Assembly: GCF_002812985.1 (NCBI RefSeq)
Contig: NZ_PGCP01000005.1
Span: 177,186-241,185 of the forward strand
Source: Aeromonas lusitana
GTDB lineage: Bacteria; Pseudomonadota; Gammaproteobacteria; Enterobacterales; Aeromonadaceae
Length of the DNA: 64,000 nt
Direction: 5' to 3'
Translations under genes and position numbers: made by a program
Part shown: in pieces, positions 24,421-32,709 of the stretch
Position numbering within the stretch: position 1 is the stretch's first letter
Layout: each line of letters starts with the position of its first letter
Notes under the pieces: model-generated
Databases searched by the model: none
What the model was told of the DNA's origin: nothing
What the model saw: the letters and a program-made list of their open reading frames with translations, nothing else

Positions 24421-25044
24421 ATGTTACGGATATTGGGCAAGGCCTCGTCAATCAATGTGCGCAAGGTGCTCTGGACCTGCGCCGAGCTGAACCTGCCTTT
24501 CGAGCTGGAGGAGTGGGGATCCGGCTTCAAACCCACCGACACCCCCGAGTTCCTGACGCTGAACCCGAACGCCATGGTGCCGGTCATTCAGGATGGTGAC
24601 TTCACCCTGTGGGAATCGAACACCATCATCCGCTATCTGGCCGCGCGCTACGGCGATGCCAGTCTCTATCCCACCGAGGCACGTGCGAGGGCCTGGGTCG
24701 ATCAGTGGATCGACTGGCAAGCATCGGACTTGAACCGCTCCTGGAGCTACGCCTTTATGTCGCTGGTCAGGCACTCGTCCTTGCATCAGGAGAGCCAGGC
24801 GCTCAGCGCAAGTTGTGCGGATTGGTCCCGCTATATGCAGATCCTGGACAAACAGCTTCACTCCACGGGGGCTTATGTGGCGGGGAGTCACTTTGCACTC
24901 GCCGACATTCCCATCGGACTTTCGGTCAACCGCTGGCTGGAGACGCCGTTTGAGCGGCCATCACTGCCGGCGGTGAATGACTACTACCAACGATTGAGTG
25001 AGCGGCCCGGATTCAGGCTATATGGCTGTAACGGAACGCCATGA
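24421..25044 (+). CDS. Glutathione S-transferase
   Basis: 207-residue cytoplasmic GST. The N-terminal thioredoxin-like half begins [18 protein letters not shown], with the likely catalytic Ser in SSINVRK, the cis-Pro segment [10 protein letters not shown] and the glutathione-binding [11 protein letters not shown]. The helical C-terminal domain includes [11 protein letters not shown], the N-capping box with its Asp. The start at 24421 has AAGGA 8-12 bases upstream; a 17-residue longer frame is less likely. It lies just past the decayed duplication and is monocistronic. Confidence 0.88.
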   Translation: MLRILGKASSINVRKVLWTCAELNLPFELEEWGSGFKPTDTPEFLTLNPNAMVPVIQDGDFTLWESNTIIRYLAARYGDASLYPTEARARAWVDQWIDWQASDLNRSWSYAFMSLVRHSSLHQESQALSASCADWSRYMQILDKQLHSTGAYVAGSHFALADIPIGLSVNRWLETPFERPSLPAVNDYYQRLSERPGFRLYGCNGTP

Positions 25045-25085
25045 GATGAGTAAAACGAAAGGGGAACGGCCGCTTTGAAAGCTGC

Positions 25086-25113
25086 AGGCTGGGCGGGGTT
25101 GCCGGCCCAGCCT
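25086..25113. terminator. Hairpin between convergent GST and homogentisate operon
   Basis: The 9-bp perfect stem AGGCTGGGC / GCCCAGCCT with a ten-base loop sits between the convergent ends. No strong T run is present on either side, so termination would be weak or Rho-assisted. Confidence 0.45.
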
Positions 25114-25170
25114 ACACATCCAATCTCAGACCTGCGCACACAGCTGACTCGTGTGACAGACAGGTACCAA

Positions 25171-25299
25171 TTAGTCGCCCTGCTTATGTTTATGAGGCTT
25201 TAGCGCTGGATGCTCCTTTTGCTTGTCAGGAGTCACTCTTTGCCGCTTATCTGGCGTTCCATCTTCATTCTTTCTTTTCGGGCCAGGTTTTATTCCCAT
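25171..25299 (-). CDS. Small basic hydrophilic protein, 42 residues
   Basis: A short frame with an excellent ribosome site (AGAGGGAA, 7 bases before ATG). It encodes a very charged protein, MGIKPGPKRKNEDGTPDKRQ at the N-terminus and ending KPHKHKQGD, with about one third Lys/Arg/His, no hydrophobic core and repeated Pro-Asp-Lys. It is likely disordered and may bind nucleic acid or be a stress small protein. It starts 42 bases after the maiA stop on the same strand, so it may be the last gene of the homogentisate operon. No family is recognised. Confidence 0.55.
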   Translation of the reverse strand: MGIKPGPKRKNEDGTPDKRQRVTPDKQKEHPALKPHKHKQGD

Positions 25300-25340
25300 T
25301 ATCAGTTCCCTCTAACGTTGGTTTGAATGAAGAATAACGA

Positions 25341-25979
25341 CTACACCTGCGCATCCGGCTGATTGGCGGGGGCCGCCTGGACAAAGGCCTGCAACTGTTC
25401 GCAGTTCGCGACGATGCGGGCAATGGTGGGGTAATCGTCCAGGGTCATGTTGAGGCGGTGAGCGTTGTAGACCTGGGGCACCAGCATGCAGTCCGCCAGA
25501 GTCACCTCGTTGCCGACGCTGTAGACCCCGGCCGTGGTCATCAGCAACTGCTCGAGGGCGGTGAAGGTCTCGTCAATCCAGTGGCGATACCAGGCATCGC
25601 GCGCCGTCTTGCCCTGCCCCAACTCCTGCTCCAGGTAGTTGAGCACCCGCAAATTGTTCAGGGGGTGGATGTCGCAGGCAATCATGTTGACTATCTGGCG
25701 CACCCTGGCCCGATCCAGCGCCGCCGTCGGCATCAGAGGATGGGCGGGATAGGTCTCGTCGAGGTATTCCATGATGGCAACGGACTGGCCTATCTGCACC
25801 TCGCCGTCGATGAGAAAGGGCACCAGCCCCTGGGGATTGAGCCGTCGATAGGCCTTCTCTTTCTGCTCACCCTGTCTCAGATTGACCGGATGTTGCTCAT
25901 AACTCAGTCCCTTGAGTTGCAACACCAAACGCACGCGAAAACTGGCCGATGAACGCCAATATCCAAACAACTGCAGCAT
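25341..25979 (-). CDS. maiA: Maleylacetoacetate isomerase
   Basis: 212-residue zeta-class GST that isomerises 4-maleylacetoacetate to 4-fumarylacetoacetate using glutathione. The zeta motif SSASFRVRL lies at residues 9-17 (usual SSxSxRVR); NPQGLVPFLID and IGQSVAIMEYLDETYP form the glutathione site, and CDIHPLNNLRVL is typical of MaiA. The start at 25979 gives MLQLFGYWRS. The preceding AGGGA is a weak Shine-Dalgarno, but earlier starts add a proline/glycine-rich stretch foreign to the family. It is the fourth gene of the tyrosine-degradation operon. Confidence 0.9.
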   Translation of the reverse strand: MLQLFGYWRSSASFRVRLVLQLKGLSYEQHPVNLRQGEQKEKAYRRLNPQGLVPFLIDGEVQIGQSVAIMEYLDETYPAHPLMPTAALDRARVRQIVNMIACDIHPLNNLRVLNYLEQELGQGKTARDAWYRHWIDETFTALEQLLMTTAGVYSVGNEVTLADCMLVPQVYNAHRLNMTLDDYPTIARIVANCEQLQAFVQAAPANQPDAQV

Positions 25980-26052
25980 ATTCTGTCCCTGTGATGGCAG
26001 GTGTGTGCCACCTGCCGTGTCGCCCGCCGACCCTGTCGCCGGCCCAGGCTTC

Positions 26053-27051
26053 CTAGCTCGTCTGGCTGGCATCCCCTTGCGTGACACGCTGCAAAATGGA
26101 GCCAAACAGACTCATCCCGTTGCGATCCTGCATCGCGATGGACACTGTATCACCAAAGCGCAGGTAGGGTGTAGTGGCCTGACCCGACTCGATAATTTCC
26201 AGCATGCGCAGCTCGGCGAGGCAGGAAGATCCCGCGCTTCTGTCGTAGTTGGAGACGGTGCCCGAGCCTATGATGCAGCCCGCCCCGAGCGGCCGGGTTT
26301 TGGCGGCGTGGGCAATCAGCTCGAAGAAGTTGAAGGTCATGTCGAGCCCCGCGTCCGGGGCGCCAAACAGGGCGCCGTTGAGGTGGGTCAGAAGCGGCAG
26401 ATGCACCTTGCCCTCACGCCAATCCTGGCCCAGCTCGTCCGGGGTGATGGCCACCGGCGAGAAGCTGCTGGAGGGCTTGGACTGGAAGAAGCCAAAGCCC
26501 TTGGCAAGCTCGCCGGGGATGAGGTTTCGCAGGCTCACATCGTTGACCAGCATCAGCAGCTTGACATGGGTTGCCGCCCCCTCCTTGCTCACCCCCATGG
26601 GTACGTCATCTGTGATGACGGCAATTTCCGATTCGAAATCGATACCCCACTCCTCCGAACCCATGACAATAGGGCCGCGCGGGGCCAGGAAGCTGTCCGA
26701 GCCCCCCTGATACATCAGGGGATCGTGCCAGAAGCTGTCCGGCATCTCGGCGCCGCGCGCCTTGCGCACCAGCTCCACGTGATTGACGTAGGCACTGCCA
26801 TCGGCCCACTGGTAGGCGCGGGGCAAGGGCGAGAGGCAATCGGCCTCATCAAACGGGAAGGCATCGGCGCGGGCGCCGTCGTTGAGCTCCCCATACACAT
26901 GGGCAAGCCGGGGGGCCAGCTCGGCCCACTCGTCCAGGGCCCCTTGCAGGGTCGGTGCTATGTCCGCCACCCGGACCGCGCGGGCCAGATCCCGGCTCAC
27001 CACCACCAGGGCGCCGTCGCGCTTGCCGTTATTCAATGTTGCGAGTTTCAT
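26053..27051 (-). CDS. fahA: Fumarylacetoacetase-family hydrolase
   Basis: 332-residue enzyme of the final step of tyrosine breakdown, splitting fumarylacetoacetate into fumarate and acetoacetate. The FAH fold is indicated by MGSEEWGIDFESEIAVITDD, with the metal-binding Glu/Asp pattern, LLMLVNDVSLRNLIPGE, and IGSGTVSNYDRSAGSSCLAE. AAGGATC precedes the ATG. The 9-base spacing from hmgA indicates co-transcription. The acetoacetate made here could feed AtoDA further along the window. Confidence 0.9.
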   Translation of the reverse strand: MKLATLNNGKRDGALVVVSRDLARAVRVADIAPTLQGALDEWAELAPRLAHVYGELNDGARADAFPFDEADCLSPLPRAYQWADGSAYVNHVELVRKARGAEMPDSFWHDPLMYQGGSDSFLAPRGPIVMGSEEWGIDFESEIAVITDDVPMGVSKEGAATHVKLLMLVNDVSLRNLIPGELAKGFGFFQSKPSSSFSPVAITPDELGQDWREGKVHLPLLTHLNGALFGAPDAGLDMTFNFFELIAHAAKTRPLGAGCIIGSGTVSNYDRSAGSSCLAELRMLEIIESGQATTPYLRFGDTVSIAMQDRNGMSLFGSILQRVTQGDASQTS

Positions 27052-27060
27052 GACAGATCC

Positions 27061-28215
27061 TTATTTACCACTTTGGGCGAGTTCGGGGCGCAGCCAGCTG
27101 TTGACGTAACGGATGTTTTCCACCCCTTCGCACAGGCTGCCCACATTCAGGGCATCTCGGGTGTCCAGCATCACGGCCACCTCGTCGGTGAACTGCTTGG
27201 CGTGGGCGCGGCCGGCCGCAAACGCCTTGGGATGGGGGCCGTGAGTGAAGCCGGCGGGATGGAAGGTGACCATGCCCTTCTCTATGTTGTCCCGGCTGAA
27301 GAAGTCGCCAGCGTGGTAGAAGAGCACCTCGTCGAAGTCATCGTTGCTGTGATAGAAGGGCACCCGCAGGGCGCCGGGGTCGCTCTCGATGGGCCGCGGC
27401 ACGAAGGTGCAGACCACGAAACGGCTCGCCACGAAGGTGGAGTGGGCCGAGGGGGGCAAATGGTAGCGATGGCTCATCAGCGGGCGTATGTCGCGCCAGT
27501 TGAGGCGTACCACGCACAAGTCCCCGTGCCAGCCCTGGGCATCCAGTGGATTGAACGGCCAGGTGACGACCGAGACCTGATTGTGGCGCTTGATCTGCAA
27601 AGACCAGGGATTTTCGTCCTGCTGAGCGAGGAAGACGTCGTCGATGGCCGGCACGTCCAGGGCCGCCGGATCGAAGATGGCATGATTGCCCACCAGACCC
27701 TTGTCCGGCAGCTGATAACTGTCGTCGGTTGCCTCTACCATCAGGATAAACAGCGGTTCAGTCGGCTCGATACGCCACATTGTGCCGCGAGGGATCACCA
27801 CATAGTCCCCATCCCGCACGCTCAGATGGCCGTAGTCGCAGTAAAACTCGCCACGCCCCTCGTGGATGAACAACAGCTCGTCGCCGTCGGCGTTGCGCAC
27901 CAGAAACGGCATGGGCTCGCTCAGGCGCCACACCCGGTAACGGCAGTGGGCGTTGTGCAAAATGTCCGGCATCACCCAGGGGGAGAGTGAGCTTATCTCC
28001 TCGGTCAAGCCGTTCAGGTCAAAGGCTCTGGGCCGCAGCGGCCCTTCCCAACTCACCCAGTCGGTGGGGGCATGCTTGTGGTGCATGTGAGTGGCCGGGC
28101 CGAAGAAGCCGGAGCGTCCGAGCTCGCGCTCATAGATGGCCTGCTCCGGCAAATCGGCGTGGGCCTGGCGGGAATGGGTCCCCTCCCGGTGAGGAAAGCT
28201 AATCCAGTTACGCAT
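27061..28215 (-). CDS. hmgA: Homogentisate 1,2-dioxygenase
   Basis: 384-residue Fe(II) ring-cleaving dioxygenase converting homogentisate to maleylacetoacetate. It has a cupin-like fold, with HEGRGEFYCDYGHLSV, FHPAGFTHGPHPKAF containing metal-binding His, and a conserved start MRNWISFPHREGTHSRQAH. It is shorter than the roughly 430-residue human or Pseudomonas enzyme but close to the Vibrio/Shewanella form as I remember it. A CAGGAGG ribosome site precedes the ATG. Loss of this gene causes pyomelanin formation in related bacteria. Confidence 0.92.
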   Translation of the reverse strand: MRNWISFPHREGTHSRQAHADLPEQAIYERELGRSGFFGPATHMHHKHAPTDWVSWEGPLRPRAFDLNGLTEEISSLSPWVMPDILHNAHCRYRVWRLSEPMPFLVRNADGDELLFIHEGRGEFYCDYGHLSVRDGDYVVIPRGTMWRIEPTEPLFILMVEATDDSYQLPDKGLVGNHAIFDPAALDVPAIDDVFLAQQDENPWSLQIKRHNQVSVVTWPFNPLDAQGWHGDLCVVRLNWRDIRPLMSHRYHLPPSAHSTFVASRFVVCTFVPRPIESDPGALRVPFYHSNDDFDEVLFYHAGDFFSRDNIEKGMVTFHPAGFTHGPHPKAFAAGRAHAKQFTDEVAVMLDTRDALNVGSLCEGVENIRYVNSWLRPELAQSGK

Positions 28216-28250
28216 GGCAACCTCCTGCCCAGGCGTGAATGTGGCTGTGA

Positions 28251-29369
28251 TTACGCATCGTGGAGCTCCCCGTCCTTCTCGCCGTGCAGCACGCCCCGGC
28301 GGATCTGATCCAGCTCGATGGATTCGAACAGTGCCTGGAAGTTGCCCTCCCCGAACCCTTCGTTGCCCTTGCGCTGGATGATCTCGAAGAACACGGGGCC
28401 GATGACGGTGTCGGTGAAGATCTGCAGCAGTATGCCGTCCTTGGTCGGCGAGCCGTCGATGAGGATGCGCAGCTCACTTAAAGCCGCCAAGTCTTCCTGA
28501 TGGCCCTCGACCCGCTTGTTCACCTGTTCATAGTAGGTGTCCGGGGTCGGCATAAAGCCGGTGCCGCGGCCACGCAAGGTGCGGATGGTCTGATAGATGT
28601 CACTGGACGCCATGGCGATGTGCTGGATCCCCTCCCCCTTGTACTGGCGCAGGTACTCCTCGATCTGGGACTTGTCGTCGGAGGACTCGTTGATGGGGAT
28701 GCGAATTTTGCCGCAGGGGGCCGTCATGGCACGGGAATGCAGGCCGGTCAGCTTACCCTCGATGTCGAAGTAACGAATTTCACGGAAGTTGCCGATCCGC
28801 TCATAGAAATTCGACCAGACATCCATGTTGCCCCGCTGCACGTTGTGAGTCAGGTGATCTATCTCATAAAGCCCGGCATCCACCTCGGCCATGCGCGCCT
28901 GCCAATCGGGGTAGAAGACGAAGTCCACGTCATAGATGGAGCCCTTGTCACCGTAGCGATCCACAAAGGAGAGCGTGCTCTCGCCTATGCCGTAGATGGC
29001 GGGGATGTTGAGCTCCATGGGCCCAATCTTGCCGACAAACGGCTTGGCCCCCTTGGCGATGGCATACTGCTGGGCGCGGCCCGCATCGCTCACCCGAAAT
29101 GCCATGCCACAGACGCTCGGCCCGTGCAGGCTGGCAAACTGCTCCGCCTGGGAGTGGGGCTCGGCGTTGACCACGAAGTTGATCTCTCCCTGACGATAGA
29201 GCCAGCACTGCTTGTGCTTGTGCTGGGCCACCTCGGCAAAGCCCAGGGAGACGAACAGCGCCTTGAGAGCGGCGATGCCTTTGGCGTTCGGCGCAGTGTA
29301 CTCGACGAATTCGAAGCCGTCGGTACCGAGGGGGTTGATGGTCTGTGCACGAGAAGAAGAGGTGGTCAT
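28251..29369 (-). CDS. hpd: 4-hydroxyphenylpyruvate dioxygenase
   Basis: 372-residue Fe(II) enzyme that makes homogentisate from 4-hydroxyphenylpyruvate, the first committed step of this operon. It has the two vicinal-oxygen-chelate domains of the family. Metal ligands lie in IDHLTHNVQRG, GIQHIAMASSDIY and GPVFFEIIQRKGNEGFGEGN. The start at 29369 has AAGGAG 6 bases upstream; a frame 31 codons longer has none. It is the first gene of hpd-hmgA-fahA-maiA, with a TyrR-like box about 190 bases upstream. Confidence 0.94.
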   Translation of the reverse strand: MTTSSSRAQTINPLGTDGFEFVEYTAPNAKGIAALKALFVSLGFAEVAQHKHKQCWLYRQGEINFVVNAEPHSQAEQFASLHGPSVCGMAFRVSDAGRAQQYAIAKGAKPFVGKIGPMELNIPAIYGIGESTLSFVDRYGDKGSIYDVDFVFYPDWQARMAEVDAGLYEIDHLTHNVQRGNMDVWSNFYERIGNFREIRYFDIEGKLTGLHSRAMTAPCGKIRIPINESSDDKSQIEEYLRQYKGEGIQHIAMASSDIYQTIRTLRGRGTGFMPTPDTYYEQVNKRVEGHQEDLAALSELRILIDGSPTKDGILLQIFTDTVIGPVFFEIIQRKGNEGFGEGNFQALFESIELDQIRRGVLHGEKDGELHDA

Positions 29370-29559
29370 GATGCGCTCCTTGCTACGGCCCCGTGGCCGC
29401 TTGCCGATGATGGATGAAACCGGATTGACCAGGCCGTCGAGCCAGTGCCCGGACCCCGTCAATCACGAATTGTTAATGCCTTGTTTCATTAGAGGCAGGG
29501 GCGCGGCAGAAGAGAAGAGGCGGGGTGCAGATAGTTTTTTGGGCGAATGCCGGGAGAGA

Positions 29560-29577
29560 TGTAAACAAGTTGTGACA
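29560..29577 (-). promoter_or_regulatory. TyrR-like box upstream of hpd
   Basis: TGTAAA-CAAGTT-GTGACA fits the TyrR consensus TGTAAA-N6-TTTACA perfectly in the left half and 4/6 in the right. It lies in the roughly 265-base gap before hpd, consistent with control by aromatic amino acids. Orientation is assigned by the hpd operon. Confidence 0.55.
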
Positions 29578-29635
29578 TTGAGAGTGCGGCCTTGTGGATC
29601 CCCCGCCAGAGACCCACAGGGCTGTCAGCTTTGCC

Positions 29636-30319
29636 TTACAGGGACCAGGATTTGGGCTCTATTTGAGGCACGCTCACCCGCGCGGTTTGCAACCGCGCCG
29701 GGGTCGGATTGATGAGCCAGGCCTGCTCTCCCAACACCAGCAGCGGCAGATCGTGCAGGCTGTCGCTCAAGGCGAGAGAGGGCTTGAGCGCCAGGATCTC
29801 CGGTAGGATCTTGTGCTGCCCATGGCAGTAGAAATGGGGCACCAGACCACCCCAGCGATAGTGCATGCGCGAGCCCAGGATGCGGCGAGGTAACTTGCCG
29901 GGCAGTTGCCGATGGAGCTGCGCCCGCACCAGGGCGCGGGGGCTTGCCGAGATGACCCAGCAGCGATCCCCCTCTGTCATCAGCAAGGTCCGCGCCTCTT
30001 TGTAGAGGCCGGGCCGGGTGCGGCAATAGGCCCGCACCAGTTTGCGCCAACAAAGGGGAGATAGCCCAAGGGTGATGGCCCACCAGATCAGCGAAATGCC
30101 CCAGCGCCGCTGGTGTGGCAACCATCGGCTCGGCAGCAGATAGATGAGGCCCCCGAGAGCGATGACCGGCAGCAACAGCACCGGCCAGATCCGGCGGCGC
30201 AGGATATAACGCAGCAGGCCCGCATGGCTGTCATCCGGCGCCAGGGTGTCGTCAAAGTCCGCCAGGATCCAGCCCTCTGGTGGCCACTCGAGCGGCGACA
30301 CTGCGGACGAGACGCTCAT
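29636..30319 (-). CDS. HAD-superfamily membrane phosphatase, PgpC-like
   Basis: 227 residues. The HAD nucleophile motif DFDDTLAPDDS lies near residue 21, followed by hydrophobic segments (WPVLLLPVIALGGLIYLLP and WGISLIWWAITLGLSPL), then WVISASPRALV (motif II) and ALSDSLHDLPLL (motif IV). This order resembles remembered PgpC/YfhB, phosphatidylglycerophosphatase C, which removes phosphate from phosphatidylglycerol phosphate at the inner membrane. ATG overlaps the stop of the upstream pseudouridine synthase gene (ATGA). The substrate is inferred. Confidence 0.75.
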   Translation of the reverse strand: MSVSSAVSPLEWPPEGWILADFDDTLAPDDSHAGLLRYILRRRIWPVLLLPVIALGGLIYLLPSRWLPHQRRWGISLIWWAITLGLSPLCWRKLVRAYCRTRPGLYKEARTLLMTEGDRCWVISASPRALVRAQLHRQLPGKLPRRILGSRMHYRWGGLVPHFYCHGQHKILPEILALKPSLALSDSLHDLPLLVLGEQAWLINPTPARLQTARVSVPQIEPKSWSL

Positions 30320-30960
30320 TCTGCCAGCCCGGCGAGGATGGCGTGCAGCTCTAGCAGCATAAACAACTGCCCCTCATCCGGTGGGCAGACGAAATCAAAT
30401 GCTTCCTCCCCCAGAGAGAAGGAAAGACGCCAGGCGTGCAGATAGCCGCGATCTCCTGCTGTACCGCCGTAGCGCTCATCCCCGAGGATGGGGGCACCAA
30501 TGCTCTTCATGGCCACCCGGATCTGGTGGGTCTTGCCGGTCTGGGGCTTGATGCGATAGAGCCTCAGCCCCTCGCGCACCGGCGCCGAGTCAAACCAGCT
30601 GATGGCGGGGTTGTCCAGGGTGCGGGCCAGCAGCCAGCTGCCGCCACGCCCCTTTTGCATGTCGCCCTTGACCCAGCCCTGCTTCTTCTTGGGCTTTCTG
30701 TCCGACAGGGCCAGATACTGTTTGCTCACCCGCCGCTCGGCGAACGCCATGCTCAGCGCCCGGTTCGCCGCCGGGGTGCGGGCCAGCAGGACCAGCCCAG
30801 AGGTCATCTTGTCGAGTCGGTGCACAGGGTAGAGCTCCAGCCCGGTGTCGATGCGGACCCTATTCACCAGACCGGGCTCTCCCCCCTCGTCATGCATGCC
30901 AATGCCTGGGCCCTTGTTGATCACCATAAAATCTTTCTGCTGCGACAGTATCCGGTACAT
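30316..30960 (-). CDS. RluA-family pseudouridine synthase
   Basis: 214-residue RNA-modifying enzyme. The catalytic Asp lies in the hallmark motif YPVHRLDKMTSGLVLLA near residue 48, with RRVSKQYLALSDRK, RIKPQTGKTHQIRVAMKSIG and PILGDERYGG completing the RluA fold. No S4 domain is present, so it belongs to the compact branch of the family. The uridine target is unknown. AAAGGG precedes the ATG by about 8 bases. It forms a two-gene unit with the HAD phosphatase. Confidence 0.88.
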   Translation of the reverse strand: MYRILSQQKDFMVINKGPGIGMHDEGGEPGLVNRVRIDTGLELYPVHRLDKMTSGLVLLARTPAANRALSMAFAERRVSKQYLALSDRKPKKKQGWVKGDMQKGRGGSWLLARTLDNPAISWFDSAPVREGLRLYRIKPQTGKTHQIRVAMKSIGAPILGDERYGGTAGDRGYLHAWRLSFSLGEEAFDFVCPPDEGQLFMLLELHAILAGLAE

Positions 30961-31049
30961 CTAGAACCCTTTAGAATGACAATTATTAAAAAAATGTGAA
31001 ACGGGCCAAAGGCCACACCCCATAGACCTTCAGCACAAGAATCGCACGG

Positions 31050-32630
31050 ATGAAGAGATGCTTGTTTTGGCTGCTATCGATCGTTGCCAGCTACGCTTCC
31101 CCCCTCCTGGCCAGTGATCAGGCCGGCTCATCCCCTGATCAGGTGGTGCTGCAACTGCGCTGGCTGCACCAGCCCCAGTTTGTGGGCTATCACATGGCCA
31201 AGGCCAAGGGCTTCTATGCCGACGTCGGACTGGACGTCGAGATAAGGCCTGGCGGCAAGGGGATAAGCCCGGTGCAGGAGGTGCTGGCCGGGCGCGCCGA
31301 CTTCGGGGTCGGCAATACCGAGGTGCTGACCAGCTACGCCAACGGTCAACCCCTGCTGGCCCTCGCCTCCGTCTATCAGCATTCGCCATCCGTCTTCCTG
31401 GCCCGCCGTGACAGCGGCATTCTCACCGTTGCAGACATGCGTGGCAAACGGATCATGATGTTTCCAGGCCATCAGGATGCCGAACTGCTCGCCACCCTCT
31501 ACTATCAGGGGCTGCACGAACGCGAGCTCATTCCCGTGCCCACCTCGGTCAACATCGACGACTTGATCACCGGCAAGATAGATATCTTCAACGCCTATCT
31601 CAGCAACGAGCCCTTCTATCTGGAGGAGCGCGGGGTGGCGGTTTCCGTCATCAATCCCCGCAACTACGGCATCGATTTTTACAGCGACATCCTGTTCACG
31701 ACCCAGGCCGAGGATCAGCTCAACCCGGATCGGGTGGCGCGGTTTCGCGCCGCCAGCCTCAAGGGCTGGCGCTATGCCCTCTCCCATCCGGCCGAGGCCA
31801 TCGCACTGCTGCGCCGTGAATACGGCGTCCAGCGCAGCCAGGCCCACATGGAGTACGAGCTCCAGATGAGCAAGGAGATGATCCAGCCGCTCTATGTGGA
31901 GATCGGGTATATGAATCCGGATCGCTTCGCCCACATCATGGCCCAGCTGACCGAGATAGGCCTCATCCCAAGGCCCACGCCGCTGACGCATTTCCTTTAT
32001 CAAGTCCCCTCTCAGCAGTGGATATTCTGGCGTCCCTGGTTCTTGCTGAGCCTGGGGGTCGGCGCCCTCATCTTGCTGCTGAGCATTTATCTGTTCATCA
32101 GCAACAAGCGGCTCAACCGGGAGGTGGCCCTGCGAAAGCTCAGAGAGCAGGAGATACTGCAGCTCGCCCGCCGGGATCCCCTCACCGGCCTGCCCAATCG
32201 GCTGAGTCTGATGGAGCAGTTGGAGGCCCAGCTGCTCGGCGCCAACCCGGGTTGCCTGCTGTTTTGCGATCTCGATGACTTCAAACGCATCAATGACAAC
32301 TTCGGCCACAGCCAAGGAGACGCCATCCTCTGCCAGCTGGCCCGGCGCATCCAGGATGCCATCGGCCACCACTGTTTCTTCGCCAGACTGGCGGGGGATG
32401 AATTCATTCTGCTGCTGCCGGACCATAGTCTGCGCCAGGCGCAGGACGTGACCGAGGTGATCCGCCTCGCCATGCATGCACCGTTCAAGCTGGAGGCGCA
32501 CGCCCTGCAGGTCGGGATCAGCATAGGCGTCAGCCACTACCAGAGCGGCTGGAGCGCCGAGCAGTGGCTCATCCAGGCGGACAGGGCCATGTACCACGAC
32601 AAGAGCGGCACCCTCACCGCCCTGGCGTAG
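31050..32630 (+). CDS. THI5/NMT1-like periplasmic sensor fused to GGDEF domain
   Basis: 526 residues with a signal sequence (about 1-22) and a periplasmic NMT1/THI5-like solute-binding domain (about 33-290; VVLQLRWLHQPQFVGYHMAKAKGFY, DFGVGNTEVL). A membrane helix follows (WFLLSLGVGALILLLSIYLF, about 330-350), then a GGDEF domain (DPLTGLPNRLSL, CDLDDFKRINDNFGHSQGD, RLAGDEFILLL). The signature is AGDEF, a tolerated variant, and no RxxD inhibitory site precedes it. It probably senses a pyrimidine-like or aromatic ligand and makes cyclic-di-GMP. The ribosome site before the ATG is weak. Confidence 0.85.
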   Translation: MKRCLFWLLSIVASYASPLLASDQAGSSPDQVVLQLRWLHQPQFVGYHMAKAKGFYADVGLDVEIRPGGKGISPVQEVLAGRADFGVGNTEVLTSYANGQPLLALASVYQHSPSVFLARRDSGILTVADMRGKRIMMFPGHQDAELLATLYYQGLHERELIPVPTSVNIDDLITGKIDIFNAYLSNEPFYLEERGVAVSVINPRNYGIDFYSDILFTTQAEDQLNPDRVARFRAASLKGWRYALSHPAEAIALLRREYGVQRSQAHMEYELQMSKEMIQPLYVEIGYMNPDRFAHIMAQLTEIGLIPRPTPLTHFLYQVPSQQWIFWRPWFLLSLGVGALILLLSIYLFISNKRLNREVALRKLREQEILQLARRDPLTGLPNRLSLMEQLEAQLLGANPGCLLFCDLDDFKRINDNFGHSQGDAILCQLARRIQDAIGHHCFFARLAGDEFILLLPDHSLRQAQDVTEVIRLAMHAPFKLEAHALQVGISIGVSHYQSGWSAEQWLIQADRAMYHDKSGTLTALA

Positions 32631-32657
32631 CGCCCCCGCTAACACCCTATCACCAAC

Positions 32658-32689
32658 GCAACGAGGCCACCCCAGGGTGGCCTCGTTGC
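32658..32689. terminator. Long hairpin between convergent genes
   Basis: The 14-bp stem GCAACGAGGCCACC / GGTGGCCTCGTTGC with a four-base loop lies between the convergent GGDEF and aer-like genes. It lacks a T run but is placed to terminate in both directions. Confidence 0.65.
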
Positions 32690-32709
32690 GCACTGATGGT
32701 ATCCAGGCT

